Shown here: positions 48,304 through 58,201 of the stretch, one piece after another
Layout of the letters: the number at the start of each line of letters is the position of its first letter
Numbering within the stretch: the first letter of the stretch is position 1
Assembly: GCA_021713415.1 (NCBI GenBank)
Contig: JAKJJQ010000001.1
Span: 1 to 64,000, forward strand
From: M0027 sp021713415
GTDB taxonomy: Bacteria; Pseudomonadota; Gammaproteobacteria; Francisellales; Francisellaceae
Reading direction: 5' to 3'
Length of the DNA stretch: 64,000 nt
Notes under the pieces: model-generated
Database searches by the model: none
What the model saw: only the letters and a program-made list of their open reading frames with translations
Told to the model about the DNA's origin: nothing
Translations under genes and position numbers: made by a program

Positions 48304-49767
48304 TTACTGAACGTCACAAGGAACATTAGGTCCCCAAGTGACATCATCTTTTACAACAGAACCGTTGTGAAGTGTATTTGCATCTACTTGACAAACAGCA
48401 TTCCATGTTCCAGGTTGTTGTAATAATAGTTGCTTTGTGTTGTCTATTTTGATAGTTGCGGAATCACCAGGAGATCCTTGAGGTGATAACTCTTTAATTG
48501 GTTTGCCATTTTGTACGACAGTAACGCTTGAGCCTGGTGATGCATTAACAACCGTAATTGAGGTATTACCTGTTGGTGTATTACCACCTGCTTGAACTAA
48601 TGATGGATTAAAATTAGCTGGACAGCCAATCGGAGTTGTCACTTGTGGAGGGAGTGGTAAATTAATGTTTGAGACAGTTTGATATTGGTTTGAAAGATTA
48701 TCAAAACCACCATTAGTTGTTGGTGTTAGGTTGGTTGGAGAATTAATTAAACCACGATTTTCAGTTTTTTGATAGAATCGATAACCAAAACCACCTGATA
48801 ATTGTTCATATTGACTTTGAGTTTTAAACAGATGTCCAACATCAGCCCAGTCACGTGGACTTGTATTAGCAGGGCCTTCAAATTCCGTAAAAATAACAGG
48901 AATTGAGTATTGAGTAATATGATAGTCATTGATTAATTGATTATAAGCATTTAAATCACCACCTGGACCAACATAGCGAGAGTTATTAATACCCATATAA
49001 TCAGCATGAACTTCTGTTCCGTCAGCAGCTTGAGTATTACAAGCTAAATACTGTGCAATGGTTGTAGTGCCAACTTGATCTCCCATTGGATTTGGGTTAT
49101 CTAACATTGCTGTACCAACAGGAATCTGACGACCAAAATGTTTTGAACTAATATAGCTTTGCGCATCACGTATGGCTGACTTGATTGCTGCAGCGCCTTG
49201 CTTTTCATTTGCTAGTGTATTATTGCCAGCAGGAAATTCTACTTCATTACCAATATTAAACCCTAAAGTATTTGGGTATTTTCCAAATGCATTAATGATC
49301 TCTTCGATACGATTTTTATAAGCCACAGTATATTGAGGGCTAAATGTTGCAATACCAACTTGAGTGTTTGATGTACCAACAAGGACATAAATACCATTCT
49401 GTGCTAAAAAATTCATTACTTGATCATGTGAGACATTTGGGTCAACTTGATAAACACGGATTGCATTAATATTTAATTGTTTCCATAAACCTGGTTTAGC
49501 TTGTGTGCCTACTAATTTTTTAATTGTTGCTAAATTATTATCACTAATAGGGTCAACATCTTGTTCTGGCTGATAGGTAATACCTCTAAGCATAAAACGG
49601 CTTTGAGTGCCATTATTTAGAACAAATGCTTTATTTTGAGTAACTACAGGTACAGCAGTAGGGTTACTAACTGTAGTTGGATTAGCGTATAATGACTGTG
49701 CTAATAATAAACTAAAAGATGATATTATCAGAGTACTAGCTAACTTGAGTTTGTTATTTGGATTCAT
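48304..49767 (-). CDS. Exported GH72-like beta-1,3-glucanosyltransferase
   Basis: A 487-aa protein with Sec signal peptide (to about residue 29, SLYANP). Residues 47-370 match GH72 (yeast Gas1 / fungal Gel family): FMLRGITYQPEQDVDPISD, LNINAIRVYQVDPNVSHDQVM, then acid/base Glu175 in FNIGNEVEF and nucleophile Glu295 in VIFTEFEGP. The remaining C-terminal part (380-487) holds an IPT/Ig-like segment (ITVVNASPGSSVTVVQNG) instead of the fungal X8 domain and GPI signal. GH72 enzymes cut and rejoin beta-1,3-glucan; the family is centred on fungi. In a bacterium this could remodel host or food glucan. Catalytic activity is inferred from the conserved Glu pair. Confidence 0.8.
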   Translation of the reverse strand: MNPNNKLKLASTLIISSFSLLLAQSLYANPTTVSNPTAVPVVTQNKAFVLNNGTQSRFMLRGITYQPEQDVDPISDNNLATIKKLVGTQAKPGLWKQLNINAIRVYQVDPNVSHDQVMNFLAQNGIYVLVGTSNTQVGIATFSPQYTVAYKNRIEEIINAFGKYPNTLGFNIGNEVEFPAGNNTLANEKQGAAAIKSAIRDAQSYISSKHFGRQIPVGTAMLDNPNPMGDQVGTTTIAQYLACNTQAADGTEVHADYMGINNSRYVGPGGDLNAYNQLINDYHITQYSIPVIFTEFEGPANTSPRDWADVGHLFKTQSQYEQLSGGFGYRFYQKTENRGLINSPTNLTPTTNGGFDNLSNQYQTVSNINLPLPPQVTTPIGCPANFNPSLVQAGGNTPTGNTSITVVNASPGSSVTVVQNGKPIKELSPQGSPGDSATIKIDNTKQLLLQQPGTWNAVCQVDANTLHNGSVVKDDVTWGPNVPCDVQ

Positions 49768-49976
49768 AAATGATCTCCTTTACGTTAGTTTCGAGATGTA
49801 TTATAATCAGACATTTGCTATAAAATAACTAGTAAATTTCCCTGTTCGTATATTAAAAGTTAATTATATGGGTATTCTTTTTATTAAAGATTTTAGATTG
49901 AATAAGCTAAAAAACTTCTATTTTATTTCTTAACACTTTTACTTTACAATATAGGCATCTTTAACCCTTAGATGGT

Positions 49977-50798
49977 ATGTTAATTATGCAATTATGTGGA
50001 TTTGAAGTTGGTCATGATAAACCATTTTTTCTAATTGCTGGTCCCTGTGTCGTTGAAAGTGAAGCTTTAGCATTAGATACAGCAGCTTATTTAAAAGAAG
50101 TCACGGATAAATTAGGTATTCATTTTATATATAAATCATCATATGATAAGGCAAATCGTTCTTCCTTAAAGAGTTTTCGTGGGCTTGGTGTTGAAGAAGG
50201 TTTAAGAATTTTAGAGACAGTTAAAAGTAAGATAAATGTACCAGTCTTAACCGATGTACATGAAGACTCCCCCCTAGAAGAAGTTTCAAGTGTTGTTGAT
50301 GTTATTCAAACACCAGCTTTTTTATGCCGTCAAACAAATTTTATTTTAAAAGCATGCTCTTTAGGGATACCAGTTAATATTAAAAAGGGGCAGTTTTTAG
50401 CACCGTGGGATATGCAGAATGTTGTTGATAAGGCTAAGTCTTCTGGGAATCAACAAATTATGGTCTGTGAGAGAGGCGCATCATTCGGTTATAATAATCT
50501 AGTTTCAGATATGCGTTCATTAGCTGTAATGGCTGAAACTGGCTGTCCTGTGGTATTTGATGCAACTCATTCTGTTCAACTACCTGGAGGTCAGGGAACC
50601 TCATCAGGTGGGCAACGTGAATTTGTACCAGTATTAGCAAAAGCAGCAACTGCCGTGGGCGTTGCAGGTATTTTTATGGAAACACATCCTGATCCAGATA
50701 AGGCATTAAGTGATGGACCAAATGCATGGCCGATGTATCAAATTGAAGCGTTGTTAAAGACGTTACAACAAATTGATCAAGTCGTTAAAAAAGCGTAA
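49977..50798 (+). CDS. kdsA: 3-deoxy-8-phosphooctulonate synthase
   Basis: Condenses arabinose-5-phosphate with phosphoenolpyruvate to KDO-8-phosphate for lipopolysaccharide. Conserved blocks: IAGPCVVESEALAL, YKSSYDKANRSSLKSFRGLG, TDVHEDSPLEEVSSVVDVIQTPAFLCRQT (in parts), DATHSVQLPGG and METHPDPDKALSDGPNAWP. Cys24 in GPCVVES is the metal ligand of metal-dependent KdsA enzymes (E. coli has Asn there). Start ATG at 49977 or 49986; neither ribosome site is strong. Probably co-transcribed with eno. Confidence 0.95.
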   Translation: MLIMQLCGFEVGHDKPFFLIAGPCVVESEALALDTAAYLKEVTDKLGIHFIYKSSYDKANRSSLKSFRGLGVEEGLRILETVKSKINVPVLTDVHEDSPLEEVSSVVDVIQTPAFLCRQTNFILKACSLGIPVNIKKGQFLAPWDMQNVVDKAKSSGNQQIMVCERGASFGYNNLVSDMRSLAVMAETGCPVVFDATHSVQLPGGQGTSSGGQREFVPVLAKAATAVGVAGIFMETHPDPDKALSDGPNAWPMYQIEALLKTLQQIDQVVKKA

Positions 50799-50851
50799 TT
50801 CAAATTTTTTGTATTTATAATAAATGAATTTTTATATTAGGAGCGTAAATC

Positions 50852-52153
50852 ATGGCTAAGATTGAAAAAATTATTGCACGAGAAATTCTTGACTCAAGAG
50901 GTAATCCTACCGTTGAAGCGGATGTTATATTAAGTAATGGTATTTCAGGTCGCGCTGCAGTACCATCAGGTGCTTCAACAGGTGTGCGTGAGGCTTTAGA
51001 ATTAAGAGATAAAGACCCTAAACGTTATTTAGGTAAAGGCGTATTAACTGCAGTTAGTAATGTGAATAATCAAATTGCTTCTAAATTAGAAGGTATGGAT
51101 ACAGATAATCAAAAAGTGCTTGATCAAGTGATGATTGATTTAGATGGTACTGAAAATAAAAGTAATTTAGGTGCTAATGCAATATTAGCTGTATCAATGG
51201 CATTAGCAAGAGCAAAAGCTAATGATTATCATGTTGAATTATTTCAGAGTTTAACAAGCACAAGTGAAACTTATCAAATGCCTGTACCAATGATGAATGT
51301 ATTAAATGGTGGAGCGCATGCAGATAATAATGTTGATATGCAAGAGTTTATGATTATTCCAACTGGCTTTGATTCATTTTCAAGAGCTTTACAAGCAGGT
51401 ACTGAAATTTTTCATACCTTAAAAACAGTTTTAGTTGATGAGGGTTATCCTGTTGTTGGTGTTGGTGATGAAGGTGGTTATGCACCAAATTTACCATCAA
51501 ACGAAGTTGCAGTTGAGATGATTATTAAAGCAATTGAGAAAGCAGGGTATATTGCAGGAGAAAATATTTTTATTGGTCTTGATTTAGCAAGTAGTGAATT
51601 TTATAAAGATGGCCAATATCATTTGGCTTCAGAAAATAGAGTGTTATCAGCAGAAGCATTTGTTGATTATTTGGAAAATTGGGTTGATAAATATCCAATT
51701 ATTACCATTGAAGATGGTATGGCTGAAGATGATTGGCATGGCTGGAAGCTCTTAACAGAGCGCTTAGGTAGTCGAATTCAATTAGTTGGTGATGATTTAT
51801 TTGTTACCAATACAAAAATTCTAAAAGAAGGTATAGATAAAGGTATTGCTAATTCAATTTTGATTAAACTTAATCAGATTGGCTCTGTAACAGAAACACT
51901 AGATGCAATTCATATGGCACAAGAAAATGGCTATACGGCTGTAATTTCACATCGTTCAGGTGAGACATCAGATACAACCATTGCAGATTTGGCAGTTGCA
52001 ACGAATGCAGGACAAATTAAAACAGGTTCATTATGCCGTTCGGATCGTGTCTCTAAATATAACCAACTTTTAAGAATTGAAGCATTATTAGGTGATCGTG
52101 CGCTATATCCTGGTTTAAAGGCATTTAAGGCACTTGAAAAGATTTCTGTATAA
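50852..52153 (+). CDS. eno: Enolase
   Basis: Interconverts 2-phosphoglycerate and phosphoenolpyruvate, the latter also being the kdsA and DAHP synthase substrate. 433 aa; ILDSRGNPTVEAD, VPSGASTGVREALELRD, MNVLNGGAHADNNVDMQEFM, GDEGGYAPNL, GDDLFVTNTKIL, catalytic Lys in LIKLNQIGSVTET and SHRSGETSDTTIADLAV are all present. TAGGAG gives a good ribosome site, and it follows kdsA by 53 bp. Confidence 0.98.
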   Translation: MAKIEKIIAREILDSRGNPTVEADVILSNGISGRAAVPSGASTGVREALELRDKDPKRYLGKGVLTAVSNVNNQIASKLEGMDTDNQKVLDQVMIDLDGTENKSNLGANAILAVSMALARAKANDYHVELFQSLTSTSETYQMPVPMMNVLNGGAHADNNVDMQEFMIIPTGFDSFSRALQAGTEIFHTLKTVLVDEGYPVVGVGDEGGYAPNLPSNEVAVEMIIKAIEKAGYIAGENIFIGLDLASSEFYKDGQYHLASENRVLSAEAFVDYLENWVDKYPIITIEDGMAEDDWHGWKLLTERLGSRIQLVGDDLFVTNTKILKEGIDKGIANSILIKLNQIGSVTETLDAIHMAQENGYTAVISHRSGETSDTTIADLAVATNAGQIKTGSLCRSDRVSKYNQLLRIEALLGDRALYPGLKAFKALEKISV

Positions 52154-52172
52154 ATTAACAATCAAACTGTAG

Positions 52173-52511
52173 ATGTTTTTGATGAAATTTATTAATTTTA
52201 ATCGCTATTTCTTATTTGGAAGTTTTCTAGTGATTTGCTTATTAGCTTTACAATATGAGTTTTGGTATAGCGAAACTGGCTATAGCCAATTAAAAATACT
52301 CAAAGTTGAAAATGCTAAATTAAATGCCAACAATCAAAAAGATTTATTAAGAAATCAGCTATTAGAAGATGAAGTGGTGAGTTTAAGGAAGAATGACCAT
52401 GTAATTGAAGGAATGGCGCGTAAAGATTTAGGTTTGATTTCTGATGGTGAAGTTTATTATCAATTTGTATCACCGAATGTTACGTTAGATAAAGATAATA
52501 ATAAGAACTAA
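52173..52511 (+). CDS. ftsB: FtsB, divisome septum protein
   Basis: A 112-aa bitopic protein with one membrane helix (about 12-27) and a periplasmic coiled coil (LKILKVENAKLNANNQ and on), ending with the family block IEGMARKDLGLISDGEVYYQF. FtsB works with FtsL and FtsQ to activate septal wall synthesis. The eno-ftsB-ispD order is common in gammaproteobacteria. Start ATG at 52173 or 52182. Confidence 0.88.
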   Translation: MFLMKFINFNRYFLFGSFLVICLLALQYEFWYSETGYSQLKILKVENAKLNANNQKDLLRNQLLEDEVVSLRKNDHVIEGMARKDLGLISDGEVYYQFVSPNVTLDKDNNKN

Positions 52512-52529
52512 AATTAAGGTTAAACTTTT

Positions 52530-53213
52530 ATGTGGTGTGTTATTCCTGCTGCTGGTATTGGCCAACGAATGGGTACTCATTGTCCGAAGCAATATTTAAA
52601 ACTTGACTCTGGTCAAACAATCTTAGAAATGACAATTCATGCAGTTTTACAAGCAGAGTCTATTGATGGTGTTGTTATTGCATTGAGTGCTCAAGATACG
52701 GATTTTAAACAGTTAAAGATTCAATCATCAAAACCTATTTTAACTTGTATAGGTGGCCAAAGTAGAGCAGATTCAGTCTATCAAGGCTTATTATTTTTAA
52801 AAGATAAAATCAAGCATAATGACTTTATTTGTGTTCATGATGCTGCAAGGCCTTTGGTTGATCCTTGTGATATTGATCGCTTAAATAATAGAGCAATTAA
52901 TTTAAATGAGGCTTTGGGGGTGATTTTAGTTGCTGAGGTAGCTGATACAATTAAACAGGTAAATAATAAGAAAATTATCAAAACAGTCGATCGCTCTAAT
53001 CTATATCGAGCATTAACACCACAGACGATGAAATGTGATGTTTTATTCAATGCATTAGCACATTGTAAAAAGAAAAATATTCAAGTAACTGATGAGGCTT
53101 CAGCATTAGAAGCTTGTGATCATTTAGTTGAGATTGTCGTTGGCTCACCAAAAAATATTAAAGTGACTTATGCAGATGATTTAAGCATAGTGAATGCTTT
53201 GATAAATGAATAG
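52530..53213 (+). CDS. ispD: 2-C-methyl-D-erythritol 4-phosphate cytidylyltransferase
   Basis: Third step of the MEP isoprenoid pathway: joins CTP and methylerythritol phosphate. 227 aa with the nucleotide loop PAAGIGQRMGTHCPKQYL, GGQSRADSVYQGL, VHDAARPLVDPCDI, and TPQTMK followed by VTDEASALE. IspF is not adjacent. It follows ftsB by 18 bp. Confidence 0.96.
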   Translation: MWCVIPAAGIGQRMGTHCPKQYLKLDSGQTILEMTIHAVLQAESIDGVVIALSAQDTDFKQLKIQSSKPILTCIGGQSRADSVYQGLLFLKDKIKHNDFICVHDAARPLVDPCDIDRLNNRAINLNEALGVILVAEVADTIKQVNNKKIIKTVDRSNLYRALTPQTMKCDVLFNALAHCKKKNIQVTDEASALEACDHLVEIVVGSPKNIKVTYADDLSIVNALINE

Positions 53214-53239
53214 TTAATAATACTAAATAAAGGTATGTT

Positions 53240-53887
53240 TTAAACACCATATTGCTTACGATAGCTAAGCAATGCTTGATCGTAACTTTTAAAATCAGGC
53301 TTTGATTGAGCAAAATGGATTATATCATCAAAATTGATAATGCTAAAAACAGGTGTCTGGTAATTAGATTCTATTTGACTAACAGCAGATGAATTAAGAT
53401 CTTTACCAACTTCTTGGCGGTTTAATGCTAATAAAATGCCAGTTACATTAGCATTAACTGGCTTTAATAAAGCCATACTCTCATCAATTGCAGTGCCTGC
53501 TGTAATTAAATCATCAACGATAATAACACGTTTATTATTCATATCAGCACCAATTAAATTGCCACCTTCACCATGATCTTTTTTCTCTTTGCGATTAAAA
53601 GCAAAGCCAACGTTTTTATTATATTTTGAAGCAAGTACAACAGAGATGGCACTAACTAATGGGATGCCTTTATAAGCTGGGCCAAAAAGTATATCAAACT
53701 CAAGCTTACTTTCTAATAACCTTTGTGCATAACAGTCAGCAATTTCAAATAAAGCTTCACCATCATTGAAAAGCCCAGCATTAAAAAAATAAGGGCTTTT
53801 TCTGCCAGATTTAAGTGTAAACTCACCAAATTTAAGTACATTTTTTTCTAATGAGATATCAATAAAAGATTGAGCATAGGGTTTCAT
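53240..53887 (-). CDS. pyrE: Orotate phosphoribosyltransferase
   Basis: Converts orotate and PRPP to OMP in pyrimidine synthesis. 215 aa; SGRKSPYFFNAGLF, FGPAYKGIPLVSA, FAFNRKEKKDHGEGG (flexible loop) and the PRPP motif VIIVDDLITAGTAI are present. Convergent with ispD, 26 bp apart, with no clear terminator between. Confidence 0.97.
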   Translation of the reverse strand: MKPYAQSFIDISLEKNVLKFGEFTLKSGRKSPYFFNAGLFNDGEALFEIADCYAQRLLESKLEFDILFGPAYKGIPLVSAISVVLASKYNKNVGFAFNRKEKKDHGEGGNLIGADMNNKRVIIVDDLITAGTAIDESMALLKPVNANVTGILLALNRQEVGKDLNSSAVSQIESNYQTPVFSIINFDDIIHFAQSKPDFKSYDQALLSYRKQYGV

Positions 53888-53913
53888 TAATTAACCTTAT
53901 TTTGTTTTATTTT

Positions 53914-54975
53914 TTATAGCTTGCGTCGTGCTCTAACACCTTCGGCAAGTTTTTCAAGCATCTCAACAGTCATATCCCATGACACGCAAGCATCTGTAAT
54001 ACTTCTACCATAAACTAATGGCTTATCATGGATAGATTGATTGCCTTCAAGTAAATGGCTTTCAATCATAACACCAAATACTTTATCTTTTGTCTCTGGC
54101 GTACTAAGATGTTCATAAATACTATCAACTACTTTAGGTTGGTTGCGATAATCTTTTTTACTATTACCATGGCTGCAGTCAATCATCAAGCGAGGTTGAA
54201 GCTTAAGTTTATCTAGATGTTCGGTTGATTGGATAATGGTATCACGATCATAGTTTGGACCACTTTTACCACCACGAAGTATGATATGGGTATCTTTGTT
54301 TCCACCAGTTTGGAAAATAGCCGTATTACCTTCTTTCGAAACTGATAAGAAGTGATGTGGCGATTGTGCAGCATGAATTGCATCAATGGCAATATTAATA
54401 TTACCATCAGTTGCATTTTTAAAACCAACTGGGGAAGATAGACCTGAAACAAGTTGACGGTGAATTTGACTTTCTGTTGTACGTGCGCCAATAGCACCCC
54501 AAGAAACTAAATCACCAATATACTGTGGGCTAATCACATCTAAAAACTCAGTTCCACAAGGTAGGCCTTGATCGGAAAGTTCTAATAGTAATTGGCGAGC
54601 TAGACGTAAGCCTTTATTAATATTAAAGCTATCATTTAAATCAGGATCATTAATAAAGCCTTTCCAGCCAACAGTTGTTCTTGGTTTCTCAAAATAAGTA
54701 CGCATGATAATGACTAAATCTTCATTTAAGCGTTTAGACTCTTGAAGTAGTTTTTCGCCATACTCTAATGCCGCATCTAAATCATGAACTGAGCAAGGCC
54801 CAACAACAACAACTAAACGATCATCTTCACCATATAAACAGTTATGAACTTCTTGTCTACTTAAATAAATTGTCTGCGATGCTTTATCAGTAATTGGTAA
54901 TTCTTCAATGATTACAAGTGCAGGAATTAATGCACGTTTGCCCGTAATACGTACATCATCAGTATTGTACATCAT
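53914..54975 (-). CDS. 3-deoxy-7-phosphoheptulonate synthase (AroG/F/H type)
   Basis: First step of aromatic amino-acid synthesis from phosphoenolpyruvate and erythrose-4-phosphate. 353 aa, class I alpha type, with VVVVGPCSVHD (metal Cys), MRTYFEKPRTTVGWKGFIND, GARTTESQIHRQLVSGLSSPVGFKN, RGGKSGPNYD and SHGNSKKDY. The exact isozyme (feedback by Phe, Tyr or Trp) cannot be told from motifs I can see. Confidence 0.95.
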   Translation of the reverse strand: MMYNTDDVRITGKRALIPALVIIEELPITDKASQTIYLSRQEVHNCLYGEDDRLVVVVGPCSVHDLDAALEYGEKLLQESKRLNEDLVIIMRTYFEKPRTTVGWKGFINDPDLNDSFNINKGLRLARQLLLELSDQGLPCGTEFLDVISPQYIGDLVSWGAIGARTTESQIHRQLVSGLSSPVGFKNATDGNINIAIDAIHAAQSPHHFLSVSKEGNTAIFQTGGNKDTHIILRGGKSGPNYDRDTIIQSTEHLDKLKLQPRLMIDCSHGNSKKDYRNQPKVVDSIYEHLSTPETKDKVFGVMIESHLLEGNQSIHDKPLVYGRSITDACVSWDMTVEMLEKLAEGVRARRKL

Positions 54976-54996
54976 GGAGTTTACGATCCCCTCATC

Positions 54997-55581
54997 TTAT
55001 GTTTTAGTTAATTCACTTATTGCATTTGTTGTTAGCTTTCTATTCTTATCAAATAGAAGGTGCAATATAAACATCCCTACATGCCCACCCAAATAAAACC
55101 AAACGGTATTAGCTAAATACTCATGCGTTTCTTTTATGATATAAATTGTAGGACTATTCAGACTACCAGTAATTGAGTAAATCGTAAACCATAAAAAGCC
55201 AGTTAATGCAACACTTAAAACTAAAAGTACGCCTAAGCCTTGGACAAAGCCTTTAGCACCACCTTGATCATGTTTTTTAGGAAATTTAAATTTAACTAAG
55301 CTTACTAAATCTAAAAGTACTAGCTTTAAGCCATTTTTTGACCAAGGAAAAAGGTGACTTAATTTATGGCTATCTTGTTGAGAAATATTATATATCAGAT
55401 ATAACAATAACATAATACCAGCAAATAGTCCGCTATAAATATGACCCTGAAACAACCATAATGACCATTGGGGATAGTTTTTCCCAGGTTTTAAACGTAC
55501 GTGCATCCATTGGGCAGAAATCAATTGATAGCTTACAGCTAATGCAAAAAGTAGATGAAATAATTTATTAACTTTATTCAT
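54997..55581 (-). CDS. Cytochrome b561-type membrane protein
   Basis: A 194-aa protein with four predicted helices and His residues placed as haem ligands in bacterial cytochrome b561: His9 in NKLFHLLFAL, His47 in FQGHIYSG, and His residues in IKETHEYLANTVWFYLGGHVGMFILHLL. It would move electrons from quinol or scavenge superoxide at the inner membrane. Lies 21 bp upstream of the DAHP synthase gene on the same strand; a functional link is not obvious. Confidence 0.8.
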   Translation of the reverse strand: MNKVNKLFHLLFALAVSYQLISAQWMHVRLKPGKNYPQWSLWLFQGHIYSGLFAGIMLLLYLIYNISQQDSHKLSHLFPWSKNGLKLVLLDLVSLVKFKFPKKHDQGGAKGFVQGLGVLLVLSVALTGFLWFTIYSITGSLNSPTIYIIKETHEYLANTVWFYLGGHVGMFILHLLFDKNRKLTTNAISELTKT

Positions 55582-55822
55582 AAGATCTCAAATTTTATTA
55601 ATAAATTCTGTTTGTAAATTGTACTAGTGAGGCATGTTATAGCATTAACCATGCAGCTTGTCTAGTTGATTGGAAAGGGTATTTTTAATTAATATTAATC
55701 AAACAGGTTTTTATAATAGAATTAATCAAAATATATTTATCTTAAGGTGAAAAACATTAATTAATTAAGCATTTTTTGTTAGACTCACTTTAGTTAATAT
55801 TGAAAATAGTAATAATTAATCA

Positions 55823-57118
55823 ATGAAAAAACAAGTAAGCGCCAAAAAAACCGCTTTAATAACAACCTTAGGCGCGGCATTAGAATGGTTTGAGTTTAGT
55901 CTTTATGGTTATTTAGCAACTTATTTAAGTGTGTTATTTTTTCCTAATGATGTTCAATCAGTTGGTTTAATTACTGTATTTGGTATATTTGCAGCTAGCT
56001 ATTTTATGCGGCCTTTAGGTGGGTTTATACTAGGTTCAATTGGTGATCGTTTAGGTAGACGTTATGCAATTACATTAAGTATTGGCTTGATGAGTATTCC
56101 CATGTTTATCATGACGGTTATGCCAACTTATGAACAATTTGGTATTGGTGCTGTGATTATTTTAATTATTGCTAGAATGCTTCAGGGTTTTTCTGTTGGT
56201 GGTGAATATACAGGAGTTTTGATTCTATTAGCTGAAAATGCTTCACAAAAATATCGGGGTTTTGCAACAGCATTAGCAAGTACAGCATCGCAGGTTGGTA
56301 TTATTTTAAGCGCTGTCGTTGTTGGTATTTTATCAACAATTTTTACGAGAGATGAAATGTTACAATATGGCTGGCGTATTGCATTTTTGATTGGTTTTAT
56401 TTTTGCATTAATTTCCATGTTTTTACAACATACAGTACGAGAGTCGCCATTATTTGAAGAAGTTAAAAAATCTAAAAAATCACTTAAAAACCCTTTATTA
56501 TCAGCATTTAAAGGGCCAAAAATGCCACTGATTTGGGTGTTTGCATTAACTGGCTATATAGGAATAGCTTATTATATGATGGCAACGTTTCTACCGAATA
56601 ATTTTATTGAAACCCGCCATTTAGATGTAAATATTGTCATGTTAATTACAGTGATTGTTTCAGTTATTTATGCGGTTTTTTCACCTCTTTTTGGATGGTT
56701 TACTGACTTATGGGGTAGAAAAGTTATGCTTAATGTACCAATTATTCTATTACTCATTTTGGCATATCCTTTATTTATTTGGCTAAATGATGGCAGTATG
56801 GTTGAAATTCTGATTGCTGAAGGCATTTTTGCGTTATTAGTTGCGGCAATGACGGCATCTTTTCAAATAACCATTAGCGAGCTTTTTCCTACTGAGTACC
56901 GTTATAGTGGTATGTCAGCAGCTTATAATATTGGTAATGCTTTATTTGCAGGTACAACACCAATGATTTCTCTTTTACTAGTTAAACTTTTTATGTCCAA
57001 ATATGCGCCTTGCTATTATTTAATTTTCGCATCGATTATTACATTGATATTAATCTTTGAAATGCCAGAGACTAGAAAAAGTGAACACTTTAAATTTGAG
57101 GCTTCTTCTGAAAGCTAG
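55823..57118 (+). CDS. MFS transporter, metabolite:H+ symporter (ProP-like) type
   Basis: A 431-aa protein of the MHS subfamily: LGAALEWFEFSLYGYLA at the start, FMRPLGGFILGSIGDRLGRR between helices 2 and 3, ARMLQGFSVGGEYTGVLILL in helix 4, and FGWFTDLWGRKVML after helix 8. Members take up proline/betaine, citrate or dicarboxylates with protons. Substrate cannot be assigned. No strong ribosome site. Confidence 0.85.
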   Translation: MKKQVSAKKTALITTLGAALEWFEFSLYGYLATYLSVLFFPNDVQSVGLITVFGIFAASYFMRPLGGFILGSIGDRLGRRYAITLSIGLMSIPMFIMTVMPTYEQFGIGAVIILIIARMLQGFSVGGEYTGVLILLAENASQKYRGFATALASTASQVGIILSAVVVGILSTIFTRDEMLQYGWRIAFLIGFIFALISMFLQHTVRESPLFEEVKKSKKSLKNPLLSAFKGPKMPLIWVFALTGYIGIAYYMMATFLPNNFIETRHLDVNIVMLITVIVSVIYAVFSPLFGWFTDLWGRKVMLNVPIILLLILAYPLFIWLNDGSMVEILIAEGIFALLVAAMTASFQITISELFPTEYRYSGMSAAYNIGNALFAGTTPMISLLLVKLFMSKYAPCYYLIFASIITLILIFEMPETRKSEHFKFEASSES

Positions 57119-57137
57119 TGCATAATTTTAATAAAAC

Positions 57138-58181
57138 TCATTTAATATAAAATTTTCGTTGAATCCATAACGAGACGCTAACTAATCCAATTAAAACAGG
57201 TACTTCAACTAGTGGGCCTATGACGCCAACAAATGCTTCAGCTGAATTAATACCAAAAACTGCAATGGCAACTGCGATAGCTAATTCAAAATTATTTGAT
57301 GCTGCAGTAAAACTTAAAGAAACCGATTGCGCATAATTTGCTTTGAATTTGTATGATAGTAAAAATGAAATAAAGAACATTAATAGAAAATAAATTAATA
57401 ATGGAATAGCAACTTTGATTACCTGAAAGGGTAAATGAATGATTTCATCTCCCTTGGTAGAAAACATTAAAATAATCGTATATAAAAGTGCAATTAATGT
57501 TAATGGTGAAATAGCAGGGCTAAATTGATTGATATACCAATTTTCACCTTTAATTGGTATTAATATCATACGAGTAATAATAGCTGCTAGAAAAGGGATG
57601 CCTAAATAGATACCAACACTTTGAGCAACATCGAGCATTGATGTATTCATTACAGTACTCTCAAGTCCCAATAGCTTTGGTATAACCGTAATAAAAATAT
57701 AGGCATATGCTGCGTAAAATAGTATTTGAAATAGTGAGTTAAATGCAACAATTGCTGCACAATATTCTCTATTTCCTTTTGCTAAGTCATTCCAAATAAT
57801 GACCATTGCAATGCATCGAGCTAAGCCAATTAAAATAAGTCCAATCATAAAGTGAGGTTGGTTATGAAAAAAGATAATAGCCAAAATAAACATTAAAACT
57901 GGCCCGATTAACCAGTTTTGTATCATTGATAGGATAAAAATTCGTTTGTTTTTAAATACGGCAGGCATCGATTTAAATTTAACTTTAGCTAATGGTGGAT
58001 ACATCATAACGATTAATCCAATACCAATTAACCAGTTACCAGTACCAATATCAAATTGACTAATAAAATGTTTAATATTGGGTGAAACATAGCTAATCAA
58101 TAGCCCTAAAGACATAGCTAAAAATATCCATAGTGTAAGATATCTATCTAAGAATCCGAGTTTTCTGATATTTGTTTGCAT
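57138..58181 (-). CDS. ACR3-family arsenite efflux permease
   Basis: Extrudes arsenite using the proton gradient. 347 aa with about ten helices; the family Cys needed for transport is present in LIGLARCIAMVIIWNDLAKG. Conserved VAFNSLFQILFYAAYAY and FTAASNNFELAIAVAIAVFG follow. The ATG at 58181 (MQTNIRKL) has AAGGA seven bases before; an ATG at 58208 overlapping arsR is less likely. It lies 20 bp after arsR. Confidence 0.92.
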   Translation of the reverse strand: MQTNIRKLGFLDRYLTLWIFLAMSLGLLISYVSPNIKHFISQFDIGTGNWLIGIGLIVMMYPPLAKVKFKSMPAVFKNKRIFILSMIQNWLIGPVLMFILAIIFFHNQPHFMIGLILIGLARCIAMVIIWNDLAKGNREYCAAIVAFNSLFQILFYAAYAYIFITVIPKLLGLESTVMNTSMLDVAQSVGIYLGIPFLAAIITRMILIPIKGENWYINQFSPAISPLTLIALLYTIILMFSTKGDEIIHLPFQVIKVAIPLLIYFLLMFFISFLLSYKFKANYAQSVSLSFTAASNNFELAIAVAIAVFGINSAEAFVGVIGPLVEVPVLIGLVSVSLWIQRKFYIK

Positions 58182-58201
58182 TTTTAGAATCCTTAAAGCG
58201 C

